Assembly (NCBI GenBank): GCA_903821995.1
Contig: CAIJNI010000066.1
Coordinates: forward strand, 1 to 64,000
DNA length: 64,000 nucleotides
Direction of reading: 5' to 3'
Source of the DNA: an uncultured beta proteobacterium
GTDB lineage: Bacteria > Pseudomonadota > Gammaproteobacteria > Burkholderiales > Burkholderiaceae
How positions within the stretch are numbered: position 1 is the stretch's first letter; the number at the start of each line of letters is the position of its first letter. The notes beneath the pieces were generated by a model. It was not told the origin of the DNA, did not search any database, and worked only from the letters and a program-made list of their open reading frames with translations. Below, piece after piece: positions 47,457-56,585 of the stretch. The position numbers and the translations under genes were made by a program.

Positions 47457-48047
47457 TTATTTTTTGATGGCTGATTTAGGACGAAATGCTTTAACTAAGC
47501 TTGGGTTAGTTTCAACATACGGTCCACCTATTAAATCAATACAGTAGGGGATTGCTGAAAAAATACCGTTAATCAGGATAGTTCCCATATCATCCTTTAG
47601 CCCTTCTAAGGTTTCCTTGATGGCTTTAGGTTGTCCAGGAAGGTTGACGATGAGGCACGCATGATCCACAATTTCTCGAAGGGCTCCAACTTGTCTAGAC
47701 AAAATCGCCGTTGGTACGAACTTTAGACTAATTTGGCGCATTTGTTCTCCAAAGCCTGGCATTTCTCGAGTTGCTATGGCAAGAGTTGCTTCGGGTGTTA
47801 CATCCCTGCGACTAGGGCCTGTTCCGCCAGTTGTTAATATCAAATGACAGTGATCTATATCAACAAGATTGATCAGGGTCGCGCTGATCTCATCTATTTC
47901 GTCTGCAATTAAGCGTTCTTTGATTTCAAAAGGGGAGGTTAAGGCCTGTGAAAGCCAATTTTTTAGCGCAGGGATACCTTCATCTTGGTAAATGCCCGAA
48001 GAAGCTCTATCAGAAATAGAAACTAAACCAATTCGAATAATGTCCAT
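47457..48047 (-). CDS. mog: Molybdopterin adenylyltransferase
   Basis: Mog adenylates molybdopterin before molybdate insertion by MoeA. The 196-aa protein has RIGLVSISDRASSGIYQDEG, LILTTGGTGPSRRDVTPEAT and LVNLPGQPKAI, the MogA-type signature. moeA, mobA and moaA lie 7-10 kb away in the same window. It is divergent from pmbA, as is common in this order. Confidence 0.92.
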   Translation of the reverse strand: MDIIRIGLVSISDRASSGIYQDEGIPALKNWLSQALTSPFEIKERLIADEIDEISATLINLVDIDHCHLILTTGGTGPSRRDVTPEATLAIATREMPGFGEQMRQISLKFVPTAILSRQVGALREIVDHACLIVNLPGQPKAIKETLEGLKDDMGTILINGIFSAIPYCIDLIGGPYVETNPSLVKAFRPKSAIKK

Positions 48048-48108
48048 AGGTCTGTCATGAAAATGCTTTTAAAATGAGTGAATTGAAATTAATAGATATG
48101 ATAAGGGT

Positions 48109-49473
48109 ATGACAAAAAAAATATTTACTTACTCACCATACCAGTTCCAAGAAATTATTCAAGATATTCTTGGTTTAGCAAAAAAATTGGGTGCTACGGA
48201 TGCCATTGCAGAGGTCTCTGAAGGGCATGGCTTATCTGTAAGTGTAAGGTGTGGTGACATTGACACGATTGAACAAAGTGTCGACAAATCACTTGGTATT
48301 ACGGTCTATATAGGTCAGCAACGTGGTAACGCAAGCACCAGTGACTTTTCTAAAGCATCTTTACAAAAAACTGTTCAAGCTGCATACGATATTGCGCGCT
48401 TTACAGCGCCTGATGATTGCGCTGGTTTACCGGATGTGAACTTACTGGAAAAAAATCCTTTAGATTTAGATTTATATCATCCGTGGGACATTTCTGTTGA
48501 AGATGCGGTTGATATAGCAAAGCGGGCTGAACAAGGTGCTTTTGCAGTAAGCCCTCTGATTAGGAATAGTGATGGTGCATCGATAGGCGCTCACCAATCC
48601 CACTTTCAAATGGGTTCAACTCAAGGGTTTTTAGCTGGATATCCTTTTTCAAGGCACTATATTTCTTGTGCTCCCATAGCTAGTCAAACTAAGCGCTCGG
48701 GAGCTCCCATGCAAAGGGATGACTGGTACTCGAGCTCTCGATTACCTCATGATTTAGCTCTGCCTGAATCCATTGGTCAATATGCAGCGCAGCGTGCCTT
48801 ATCGCGATTAGGGGCGCGATCGATTAAAACCCAAAAATGCCCTGTTATTTTTGAGGCTCCATTAGCTGCTGGTTTATTAGGAAGTTTTGTACAGGCGGTA
48901 TCTGGTGGATCCCTCTATCGTAAATCCAGTTTTCTTTTAGATTCTTTGGGACAGTCGGTATTTCCTCAATTTATTGATATTGATGAAAATCCACACCGCA
49001 TACAGCAAACGGGAAGTACGCCATTTGATGATGAGGGGGTTAAAACGCACCCTCGACGGGTTGTTGATGCTGGTGTTGTACAGGGATATTTTTTATCGAC
49101 TTATTCGGCAAGGAAACTAAAGATGCAGTCGACGGGAAACTCTGGTGGATCTCATCATTTAACTTTGAGTAGTCGGCATACTCGACCTAACGATGATTTG
49201 CCAGCACTCCTTAAGATGATGGGTAGGGGGTTGTTGATTACGGAGATGATGGGTCAAGGAGTCAATTACGTAACTGGAGATTACTCTCGGGGTGCCTTTG
49301 GTTATTGGGTAGAAAATGGCACTATTCAATACCCGGTGGAAGAGATTACGATTGCTGGAAACATGAAGCAAATGTTCAAAGATATCTTAGCGATTGGTTC
49401 GGATACTTTAGTGCGTGGCACGAAGGATACTGGTTCAATACTCATCAAAGAAATGATGATTGGTGGGCATTAG
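48109..49473 (+). CDS. pmbA: TldE/PmbA-family protease subunit
   Basis: PmbA (TldE) partners with the metalloprotease TldD in processing peptides such as microcin B17 and CcdA antitoxin. The 454-aa protein has AEVSEGHGLSVSVRCGDIDT near the N-terminus, TGNSGGSHHLTL, and GVNYVTGDYSRGAFGYWVEN near the C-terminus. It has no HExxH, as expected for the E subunit. tldD is not in this window. Confidence 0.94.
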   Translation: MTKKIFTYSPYQFQEIIQDILGLAKKLGATDAIAEVSEGHGLSVSVRCGDIDTIEQSVDKSLGITVYIGQQRGNASTSDFSKASLQKTVQAAYDIARFTAPDDCAGLPDVNLLEKNPLDLDLYHPWDISVEDAVDIAKRAEQGAFAVSPLIRNSDGASIGAHQSHFQMGSTQGFLAGYPFSRHYISCAPIASQTKRSGAPMQRDDWYSSSRLPHDLALPESIGQYAAQRALSRLGARSIKTQKCPVIFEAPLAAGLLGSFVQAVSGGSLYRKSSFLLDSLGQSVFPQFIDIDENPHRIQQTGSTPFDDEGVKTHPRRVVDAGVVQGYFLSTYSARKLKMQSTGNSGGSHHLTLSSRHTRPNDDLPALLKMMGRGLLITEMMGQGVNYVTGDYSRGAFGYWVENGTIQYPVEEITIAGNMKQMFKDILAIGSDTLVRGTKDTGSILIKEMMIGGH

Positions 49474-49506
49474 ACTATTTGAAAAATACAAGTTATAAAT
49501 AAAGCG

Positions 49507-50010
49507 TTATTTTCTAAGGTAATGAACAAAAGCATAAGCGGGTTGATTCTTATCAGGATTAGACTCATGTAATAATGCAGGGAAAGAATCGCGGTGTATT
49601 TCTTTCCAGTCCATAGCTGAGAAGTTGGGAAAATGGGCGTCGCCAACGACGTCAAGATCAACTTCAGTAATGATCATTTCATCGACGAATGACAAGGCTT
49701 GCTCATAGACTTGTGCTCCACCAATAATAAATGTTTGTGGCTCTGATTGGCACGCTGCAATAGCATCTTCAAGGGAGCTAAAACACTCAGCACCTTCTGG
49801 GCTAAAGCCTCTACTTCGACTTACTACGATGTTTCTTCGGCCAGGTAGGGCTCTGCCAAGAGACTCCCAGGTATTGCGGCCCATAATAATAGGATGGCCG
49901 AGAGTTGTATTTTTAAAGTGTTTTAGATCGGGTGGGAGATACCAAGGTAATTCATTATCTCTTCCAATGACGCCTTGTTTAGAGCGTGCCACGATAATGA
50001 TCGATTTCAT
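49507..50010 (-). CDS. folA: Dihydrofolate reductase
   Basis: FolA regenerates tetrahydrofolate. The 167-aa protein begins MKSIIIVARSKQGVIGRDNE with the W in LPWYLPPDLKHFK. MGRNTWESLGRALPGRRNIV and FIIGGAQVYEQAL are conserved. The tracked ORF extends into thyA through an upstream ATG. The ATG at 50010 gives the family start and lies 10 bases after thyA. It is last of the fdxA-FNR-terC-thyA-folA run. Confidence 0.95.
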   Translation of the reverse strand: MKSIIIVARSKQGVIGRDNELPWYLPPDLKHFKNTTLGHPIIMGRNTWESLGRALPGRRNIVVSRSRGFSPEGAECFSSLEDAIAACQSEPQTFIIGGAQVYEQALSFVDEMIITEVDLDVVGDAHFPNFSAMDWKEIHRDSFPALLHESNPDKNQPAYAFVHYLRK

Positions 50011-50020
50011 GAAGCGCTGA

Positions 50021-50815
50021 TCAAATAGCCACAGGGGCTTTAATGCCGGGGTGACATTGGTAATCAACGACTTCAAAATCTTCATACTCATATGAAAAAA
50101 TATCAGCGGGATGGCGTTTAATTGATAATTGAGGAAGAGGGAAAGTTTCTCTCGATAATTGCAAATTGACTTGATCTAAATGATTGAGGTACAAGTGGCA
50201 ATCACCGCCTGTCCAAATAAAATCACCTGGAGTTAGCCCGGTTTGTTGCGCCACCATATAGGTGAGCAGTGCATAGCTTGCAATATTAAATGGCACGCCT
50301 AAAAAAATATCAGCACTACGTTGGTAAAGTTGGCAGGATAACTTACCATCAGCAACATAAAACTGAAAAAAAGCATGGCAGGGTGCAAGCGCCATTTGTG
50401 GAATATCTGCGACATTCCAGGCGGAGACAATGATCCTTCTTGAGTCTGGATTAGTCTTGATTTGCTCAATAATTTGACTGATTTGATCGATATGTTGTCC
50501 ATGGGCTGTGGGCCATGAGCGCCACTGATAACCATAAATAGGTCCAAGTTCCCCATTTTCTCTTGCCCACTCATCCCAAATAGAGACGCCACGTTCCTTT
50601 AACCAATGATTGTTGGTGCTGCCTTGAAGAAACCATAATAATTCATAAATAATTGATTTTAAGTGTACTTTTTTTGTGGTGACCAGAGGAAATCCAGCTG
50701 CTAAGTCAAAGCGCATTTGATGGCCAAATACCGAGAGAGTTCCAGTCCCGGTACGATCGGTTTTTTTGGTGCCATGTTCTAAAACATGGCGCATCATTTG
50801 GAGATAGGATTGCAT
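50021..50815 (-). CDS. thyA: Thymidylate synthase
   Basis: ThyA converts dUMP to dTMP with methylene-THF. The 264-aa protein has [39 protein letters not shown] and the catalytic cysteine in [12 protein letters not shown]. The dUMP contacts [20 protein letters not shown] complete it. The closing PVAI C-terminus is standard. folA follows with a 10-base gap, coupling dihydrofolate recycling to its producer. Confidence 0.97.
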   Translation of the reverse strand: MQSYLQMMRHVLEHGTKKTDRTGTGTLSVFGHQMRFDLAAGFPLVTTKKVHLKSIIYELLWFLQGSTNNHWLKERGVSIWDEWARENGELGPIYGYQWRSWPTAHGQHIDQISQIIEQIKTNPDSRRIIVSAWNVADIPQMALAPCHAFFQFYVADGKLSCQLYQRSADIFLGVPFNIASYALLTYMVAQQTGLTPGDFIWTGGDCHLYLNHLDQVNLQLSRETFPLPQLSIKRHPADIFSYEYEDFEVVDYQCHPGIKAPVAI

Positions 50816-50875
50816 AGCTTATTTTAGGCTAAATTACTTTTTGGTATTTATTTTTTAGTCAAGGCCAACTAAAGC

Positions 50876-51559
50876 TTAAATGAGTTCATGTGATTTTCGT
50901 CGAGATATCCAGCCCAAGCCAAGAACTAGGAACATACAAACGGCTATAAGAATTATTTCATAAAGCTGCGGAGTATGTTGTCCAAACCAATAATCAAGAA
51001 GTGGTTCCTGGATAATCATTTGGCACCCAGTCAAGACGAGCACAGTTGCACCGACATAGATGATCCAACTAAAACGTGTTAATAGTGAAAGCACCATTTG
51101 GCTACCAAATACAACAATGGGGATACTAATGAGTAAGCCTGCGATAACGAGGCCCAAGTTTCCATTGGATGCGCCAGCAACTGCAAGTACATTATCAATT
51201 CCCATTACAGTATCCGCAATGACGATAGTCTTCATCGCAGCCCAAAAATGAGTTGAAGAAGGGCTATGATTTTTATCTTCATTTTGGTCTGTTAATAACT
51301 TATAAGCAATAATTAAAAGAGCAACGCCTCCCACGCCAAGCAGCCCTGGAATTTGGAGTAAATAAATTGCAGAGAATGTCATGATTGTTCGTATGACAAT
51401 AGCGCCAATCGACCCCCATAAAATAGCTTTACGTTGAAGCGGTTTGGATAAATTTTGAGTTGCAAGTGCAATTAAAATTGCATTATCACCTGCTAGAACC
51501 AAGTCAATGACTATGATTGCTAGGAGGTTATCGATAAGATCTTTATATTCTGTAAACAT
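50876..51559 (-). CDS. TerC family integral membrane protein
   Basis: A 227-aa protein with about seven helices and the acidic membrane motifs of TerC proteins: LVLAGDNAILIALAT early and IVIADTVMGIDNVLAVAGA later. TerC-family members (MeeF/Alx-type) export manganese or load exoenzymes; other members are linked to tellurite resistance. The exact role here is not determinable. The tracked ORF begins at TTG. The ATG at 51559 (MFTEYKD) is preferred. Confidence 0.88.
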   Translation of the reverse strand: MFTEYKDLIDNLLAIIVIDLVLAGDNAILIALATQNLSKPLQRKAILWGSIGAIVIRTIMTFSAIYLLQIPGLLGVGGVALLIIAYKLLTDQNEDKNHSPSSTHFWAAMKTIVIADTVMGIDNVLAVAGASNGNLGLVIAGLLISIPIVVFGSQMVLSLLTRFSWIIYVGATVLVLTGCQMIIQEPLLDYWFGQHTPQLYEIILIAVCMFLVLGLGWISRRKSHELI

Positions 51560-51611
51560 ACTACAAGGATAAATTACCTTGAAGAAGGTGACCAAAAAAA
51601 TGAAAAATACT

Positions 51612-52697
51612 TTAGTCGAAAGTAGGGGTTTCTACGCCGAGTACTTTATGGAGTTTGGGTGATGTTGTTGTGTATTGTAGATGAACTTTTTTATCAGGGT
51701 ACATGTACTCTTTAGCAGCAAAGGCTGCAAGCGCGGCCTCATGAAAACCTGACAAGATCAATTTTTTCTTACCTGGATAGGTATTGATATCACCAACCGC
51801 AAATATACCTGGAGTATTAGTAGAAAATTTTTCAGTATCTACCACGAGTTGTTTGCGCTCGATATCTAGCCCCCATTCAGCGATAGGTCCTAATTTAGGA
51901 GAGAGTCCAAAAAACACGAGAAGCATATCAAGTGGCATACGTCTTGTAACGCCATCTGCACCTGTCACTTTAATTTCTTTCAGGGCATGGTCTTTTTCCT
52001 CGAAGCCCGTAATTTGCCCGACTTCAAATTGCATTTCAAGTTGGGCGCAAAGTTCTTTCATTTTGGCTACAGAAGCTGGGGCAGCTTTAAATCCGTCACG
52101 ACGATGGATGAGGACAACGCTTTGCGCTTTACCTACAAAATTCAAAGCCCAATCAAGAGCGGAGTCTCCACCACCAACAATCACAATATCTTTGTCTGTA
52201 AATTTTGCTGGGTCTTTGACGCTATAAAAGAGTTGTTTACCTTCAAAGGCTTCAATCCCATCCACTTTAATTGTTCGTGGTTGAAACGATCCAACTCCAG
52301 CTGCAATAAAAATAGTTTTTGTTAAAAAAGTTGTACCCAGTGAAGTGACCACTTTAAAGCGGCCATCTTCTTGTTTTGAGACCTCAGAGACTTCTTGTCC
52401 CAGATGGAAGGTCGGTTTAAATGGAGCAATTTGTTTTAAAAGACTATCTGTGAGTTCTTGTCCAGTACAAACGGGTACTGCTGGGATGTCATAGATTGGC
52501 TTATCTGGATATAATTCGACGCATTGACCGCCCACGACTGGTAGTGAATCAATGATATGTGCATTGATCTCTAACAAACCTAGTTCGAATACCTGAAACA
52601 AGCCTACAGGACCAGCTCCAACGATGACTGCTTCAGTTTCGATCACTTCAGATGGTAGTTGTGACATTGGTAGTTGTGACATTGGTATTTGTGACAC
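51612..52697 (-). CDS. Ferredoxin--NADP+ reductase (thioredoxin-reductase-like)
   Basis: A 361-aa FAD/NADPH flavoprotein of the YumC-type ferredoxin reductase group. It has [19 protein letters not shown] (FAD), [35 protein letters not shown] (NADPH) and [20 protein letters not shown]. No CxxC redox pair is present, which separates it from thioredoxin reductase. The N-terminus is three MSQ(I/L)P repeats, and GTG 52697, ATG 52682 and ATG 52667 are all possible starts. The 7Fe ferredoxin gene directly upstream (50-base gap) is the likely partner. Confidence 0.9.
   Translation of the reverse strand: MSQIPMSQLPMSQLPSEVIETEAVIVGAGPVGLFQVFELGLLEINAHIIDSLPVVGGQCVELYPDKPIYDIPAVPVCTGQELTDSLLKQIAPFKPTFHLGQEVSEVSKQEDGRFKVVTSLGTTFLTKTIFIAAGVGSFQPRTIKVDGIEAFEGKQLFYSVKDPAKFTDKDIVIVGGGDSALDWALNFVGKAQSVVLIHRRDGFKAAPASVAKMKELCAQLEMQFEVGQITGFEEKDHALKEIKVTGADGVTRRMPLDMLLVFFGLSPKLGPIAEWGLDIERKQLVVDTEKFSTNTPGIFAVGDINTYPGKKKLILSGFHEAALAAFAAKEYMYPDKKVHLQYTTTSPKLHKVLGVETPTFD
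52653..52697 (-). repeat. Three 15-base tandem repeats at the reductase start
   Basis: The unit ATGTCACAACTACCA occurs twice exactly, preceded by a variant beginning GTG and containing ATA. Each unit encodes MSQ(L/I)P and supplies a possible start codon in frame. Repeat number could therefore change N-terminal length and start use. Confidence 0.8.
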
Positions 52698-52747
52698 TCG
52701 TACTCTAGAGTGTAATTCTTATATAAATATAGAGGGTTATAAATAGA

Positions 52748-53071
52748 TTAGCGCGCCAATTGATCTCGTTTGTCTTTAACATCTTTCCAGTCATCTGCAT
52801 CTGCTAGAGATCCTTTAGATTTCGTAATTGAAGGCCATTTTCTAGATAATTCAGCATTAAGTTTAATAAAATCCTGCTGATCACTTGGAACATCATCTTC
52901 AGCATAAATGGCATTCACGGGACATTCAGGAACGCACACAGCACAATCGATACATTCATCGGGATCAATTGATAAAAAATTAGCGCCTTCACGGAAGCAG
53001 TCGACAGGACACACATCAACACAATCCGTATATTTACATTTAATACAAGCTTCGGTAACAACGTAAGTCAT
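52748..53071 (-). CDS. fdxA: Ferredoxin, 7Fe type (FdxA)
   Basis: A 107-aa ferredoxin carrying one 3Fe-4S and one 4Fe-4S cluster, judged from [18 protein letters not shown] and [16 protein letters not shown]. The C-terminal ~45 residues ([18 protein letters not shown]) form the extension of proteobacterial FdxA. It is likely to exchange electrons with the adjacent ferredoxin-NADP reductase. Confidence 0.94.
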   Translation of the reverse strand: MTYVVTEACIKCKYTDCVDVCPVDCFREGANFLSIDPDECIDCAVCVPECPVNAIYAEDDVPSDQQDFIKLNAELSRKWPSITKSKGSLADADDWKDVKDKRDQLAR

Positions 53072-53236
53072 AGTAGTTTTCGAAAATAATTAAAATTCCA
53101 TTTTAACTGAGAAAATTCATTTTTCATTAAAGTTATGGGGCCTGTATAGATTAATTAGTGATTTAGATATATTTTTGGGTAGTTAATCGAATGCCCTACA
53201 ATTCTAAGAATCAAGTTAACTTAATGGCTGCAGGAT

Positions 53237-54232
53237 ATGAAAAATTCAATTAATCGACCGCGTATTCTTATTACTCACCCGATTTTTCAAGAAGGGCTGG
53301 ATCGATTAGAGCAGCATTGCGATATTGAATATATTGGAGATAGGCCAGCTTATAGTCCTCAAGAGCTCCTTGAAAAGCTCTCGGATAAAGAGGGAGCCTT
53401 ATTTACGCCGAGTGAAAAAGTGACCTCTGACATTCTTCAACAGGCTAAAAATTTAAAAATTATTTCTAATATTGCTGTGGGTTATAACAACTTTGACCTA
53501 GAGGCAATGACACAGAAGAATATTATGGGGACAAATACCCCAGATGTTTTAACGGACACCACTGCCGATTTGGGGTTTGCATTGCTCATGGCAACTGCAC
53601 GAAGAATGTCAGAGAGTGAACGTTGGATGCGAAATGGCCAATGGCTGAAATGGGAATTGGGTGGTATGTTAGGAGTGGATGTTCACCATACAACGCTAGG
53701 TATTATGGGGATGGGTCGGATTGGTCAAGCCTTGGCAAAAAGGGCTCTAGGCTTTGACATGAAGATTATTTATCACAATCGGACTCGATTAAGTGCTGAT
53801 GTAGAGTCTGAGTACCAAGCCAAGTATGTTGACAAAGAAACACTTCTTAAGCAGGCCGATCATGTCATTTTGGTGATGCCTTATTCACCAGAGAGTCATC
53901 ACTTCATTGGTGCTCGTGAGCTAGAGCTGATGAAGCCTACAGCAACACTCATCAATATTGCGCGTGGAGGGATTGTGGATGATCAAGCTCTGGCATCAGC
54001 GCTTAAAAATAACCGCATATTTGCAGCTGGTCTTGACGTCTTTGAAGGTGAACCTGATCTTATTTCAGAGCTACTTCAGGTCCCCAATATTGTGTTAACG
54101 CCCCATATTGGTAGTGCGTCGAAGATGACCAGATATGCCATGATGAATCTGGCGATTGATAACTTATTAGCTGGTTTGCATGGCGAGAAACCTAAGAATT
54201 TACTGAATCCAGAGGCTTTTCAGAGACTATAG
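53237..54232 (+). CDS. D-2-hydroxyacid dehydrogenase (glyoxylate/hydroxypyruvate reductase-like)
   Basis: A 331-aa NAD(P)-dependent dehydrogenase. The cofactor motif is LGIMGMGRIGQALAKRALGF. Catalytic residues are in INIARGGIVDDQAL (Arg), GLDVFEGEPDL (Glu) and LTPHIGSAS (His). It groups by eye with GhrB-type glyoxylate/hydroxypyruvate/2-ketogluconate reductases. Its last 41 bases overlap the convergent membrane-protein gene. A metabolic link to oxalate and glyoxylate is possible but unproven. Confidence 0.88.
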   Translation: MKNSINRPRILITHPIFQEGLDRLEQHCDIEYIGDRPAYSPQELLEKLSDKEGALFTPSEKVTSDILQQAKNLKIISNIAVGYNNFDLEAMTQKNIMGTNTPDVLTDTTADLGFALLMATARRMSESERWMRNGQWLKWELGGMLGVDVHHTTLGIMGMGRIGQALAKRALGFDMKIIYHNRTRLSADVESEYQAKYVDKETLLKQADHVILVMPYSPESHHFIGARELELMKPTATLINIARGGIVDDQALASALKNNRIFAAGLDVFEGEPDLISELLQVPNIVLTPHIGSASKMTRYAMMNLAIDNLLAGLHGEKPKNLLNPEAFQRL

Positions 54233-54557
54233 GTGGATGCTGTTTGGAGTGATTCGGTGTAGAAGTTTTATCCGTTGTTGCGACGGGTAATTCTTGAAGA
54301 TCAAGTTCGATCCCGCCAAAAGTTTTTGCCACCCAGTTATAAACTTTGCAAGCTAACCATAAAATAGCGAAACCCAAAAGTGCATTTAAAAAAGCGCCTG
54401 ACAGAACTGCGGCCAGGGGGATTTCACCGTATCTAAAATAGGCATCAATAAAGAAAAGTCCCATGATGGGTAAAGAAAAGCACATATACACTAGAACCAA
54501 GGTTTTAGCTGTATGAATAGGATCTACGTAAATAATCTCTTTTTTTGTGTTTGCCAT
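54192..54557 (-). CDS. Small two-helix membrane protein, unknown function
   Basis: A 121-aa protein with two membrane helices (TLVLVYMCFSLPIMGLFFID and LSGAFLNALLGFAILWLACK) and an unstructured Thr/Pro/Ser-rich tail. The segment KVYNWVAKTFGGIELDL after helix two looks conserved-domain-like. I recognise no named family. The ATG at 54557 is used because the tracked start is a TTG. It follows moeA by 57 bases on the same strand and overlaps the 3' end of the dehydrogenase. Confidence 0.7.
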   Translation of the reverse strand: MANTKKEIIYVDPIHTAKTLVLVYMCFSLPIMGLFFIDAYFRYGEIPLAAVLSGAFLNALLGFAILWLACKVYNWVAKTFGGIELDLQELPVATTDKTSTPNHSKQHPPIVSEKPLDSVNS

Positions 54558-54614
54558 AAGGTTCTCTATCAATCTCAATATGCAAATGTATTGGGCAGAT
54601 ATTTAAATTATATT

Positions 54615-55973
54615 CTAAATTAAGCCAACAAACATTTGAATCTCTACTTCCTGACCTTTTAATACTTGTGAGACTTTTTCTGGCAATACGATAAAGCAAT
54701 CTGCCTCACTCATTGATCGTAAAACACCGGAGCCTTGGCTACCATGTGGACTTACCCAAACTTCCCCATTTTCAGTGTGACTTAATTTGGCTCTTAAGAA
54801 TTCAGTTCTTCCGGGACGTTTTTTAAGATCTATAGAGACTTTTGCACGGATTTTTGCCAATGGTGCAGTGCTTGAGCCGCCTATCCATAAAAGAATATCT
54901 TTAACAAATTCATAAAAAGTAACCATGACCGCCACAGGGTTTCCTGGTAAGCCAAAGAAAATAGCTTCATTATTTAAGTGTTGGATTTTGCCGAAGGCCA
55001 TTGGGCGACCGGGTTTAATCGCAAGTGTCCAAAAGGCTACTTCGCCTAATTCATTCATTAGATTTTTTGTAAAGTCAGCCTCCCCTACAGAGACTCCCCC
55101 AGAGCTAATAATGACATCTGCTTGATCAGCCGCTTTTGAAAAGACTTCTTTTAAGGCTTTTGGATCATCTGGAATGATTCCCAGATCAATAGGGATGACA
55201 CCTAGGCGACTGAGCATGCCAAAAATTGTATATCGATTACTATCGTAAATCTTTCCATCCTGAAGTGGGATGCCAATAGGCGATACTTCATTTCCAGTTG
55301 AAAAATAGGCGACAGTTAGTCGTTTTTTAACACTAATCTTATCAATTCCCATCGAAGCCATCAGTCCTAGATCGCTGGGTTGAATGACTCTTCCAGCAAA
55401 CAGGGCAGCTTGACCTGTTTGAAGATCCTCACCAGCTAAACGGCGGTTATCCCCTGGTCGAATTTGCTCACTTGAAAATTCAATACTTGAATCATGCTGT
55501 GTTGTTAATTCAAATGGGATTACTGTATCGCATTCATTGGGCATAATAGCGCCCGTCATGATACGGTATGCATTTTCTGATGGGTTGAAGTCACTATTTT
55601 GGATATGAGTAAATTGTCCTGCCAAGAGTGTTTCTAAAACCTCTAGGTGAATTATTGGGTGTTCAATTGATTTTGTATTTATTAAAACGCTCGAATTAAA
55701 CGCAAAACCATCCATGGCAGAATTGTTTGTTGCTGGGACTGAAATAGGGGAGATGACATCACTTGCCAAAATACGATCTAAAGCTTCTTTGAGTTGGACG
55801 GTCTCAGACTCAAGCTGGTCTTTCCAGGGTTGAGTGAAAGTTTTCATGAGTTGCAGTGCTTGCTCAAATTTAACGGCCCCAGGATTAAATAAATCCGTTC
55901 CGCCTAAGCGTTGCCAATCGACTTGTAGTTCATTTAAATTACTAGTCGTTGGATATGAAGTCGGTTTTAGCAT
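54615..55973 (-). CDS. moeA: Molybdopterin molybdenumtransferase
   Basis: MoeA inserts molybdate into adenylated molybdopterin. The 452-aa protein has VPATNNSAMDGFAF, RIMTGAIMPNECDTVIP, the MogA-like domain IISSGGVSVGEADFTK, and KPGRPMAFG..FFGLPGNPVAVM. It overlaps mobA by 7 bases in the rne-moaA-mobA-moeA run. The first ~35 residues are a non-conserved extension. Confidence 0.95.
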   Translation of the reverse strand: MLKPTSYPTTSNLNELQVDWQRLGGTDLFNPGAVKFEQALQLMKTFTQPWKDQLESETVQLKEALDRILASDVISPISVPATNNSAMDGFAFNSSVLINTKSIEHPIIHLEVLETLLAGQFTHIQNSDFNPSENAYRIMTGAIMPNECDTVIPFELTTQHDSSIEFSSEQIRPGDNRRLAGEDLQTGQAALFAGRVIQPSDLGLMASMGIDKISVKKRLTVAYFSTGNEVSPIGIPLQDGKIYDSNRYTIFGMLSRLGVIPIDLGIIPDDPKALKEVFSKAADQADVIISSGGVSVGEADFTKNLMNELGEVAFWTLAIKPGRPMAFGKIQHLNNEAIFFGLPGNPVAVMVTFYEFVKDILLWIGGSSTAPLAKIRAKVSIDLKKRPGRTEFLRAKLSHTENGEVWVSPHGSQGSGVLRSMSEADCFIVLPEKVSQVLKGQEVEIQMFVGLI

Positions 55974-56584
55974 AGCTTTTGAGTAATTTCTTTGAGTTCA
56001 TCAGGACTGTTAATGTTAGCAAATGCACTGTCATCATTAAAAACAATTTGCACACTGTGGAGTTCTTTAAACCACTTATCAATTTTCCTTTGCCCTGAAT
56101 GAATGAAATTGTTTAATGACGGTAATATATTACTTTTCATTAAACAAAATACTGGATGCGTTTGAAATGACGTTTCACCATCTTCAGAGATAACAGGGGT
56201 AGCCACATAACTGAGTTGCGTTTGTTCAGAGTCAAATCCTCGAAAGAGTTCTCTCACGAGGTTGATGGGTACTAAGGGAGAATCACAGGGCACAACTAAT
56301 AAATATTCTGCGCGCGTTGCCGATAAACCTGCTTGGAAACCAGCTAGAGGACCGGCATAGTCAGGCGTTGCATCTGGAAAAATTGGATAGCCCCACTGGG
56401 AGTAAATTTCTTGATTGCGATTAGCGTTAATTAAAATTTGTCTTACCTGAGGTTTAATGCGCTCGATTACCCAAGTGACAAGAGGTTTATGATGAAGCTC
56501 AATGAGGCCTTTATCCATGCCTCCCATTCTTTCTGCTCGACCACCACATAAAATTAAAGCATCGATGATGGGAGCTTCTTGCAA
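55967..56584 (-). CDS. mobA: Molybdenum cofactor guanylyltransferase
   Basis: MobA attaches GMP to molybdenum cofactor. The ~205-aa protein has the nucleotidyltransferase start ALILCGGRAERMGGMDKGLI, VPCDSPLVPINLVREL and INSPDELKE near the end. The tracked ORF starts at an ATG 47 bases inside moaA. A TTG at 56584, just after the moaA stop and six bases beyond a GGAGG (in CGGAGGCTAAATTG), fits better and gives the normal N-terminus. Confidence 0.92.
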   Translation of the reverse strand: MQEAPIIDALILCGGRAERMGGMDKGLIELHHKPLVTWVIERIKPQVRQILINANRNQEIYSQWGYPIFPDATPDYAGPLAGFQAGLSATRAEYLLVVPCDSPLVPINLVRELFRGFDSEQTQLSYVATPVISEDGETSFQTHPVFCLMKSNILPSLNNFIHSGQRKIDKWFKELHSVQIVFNDDSAFANINSPDELKEITQKLC

Positions 56585-56585
56585 T

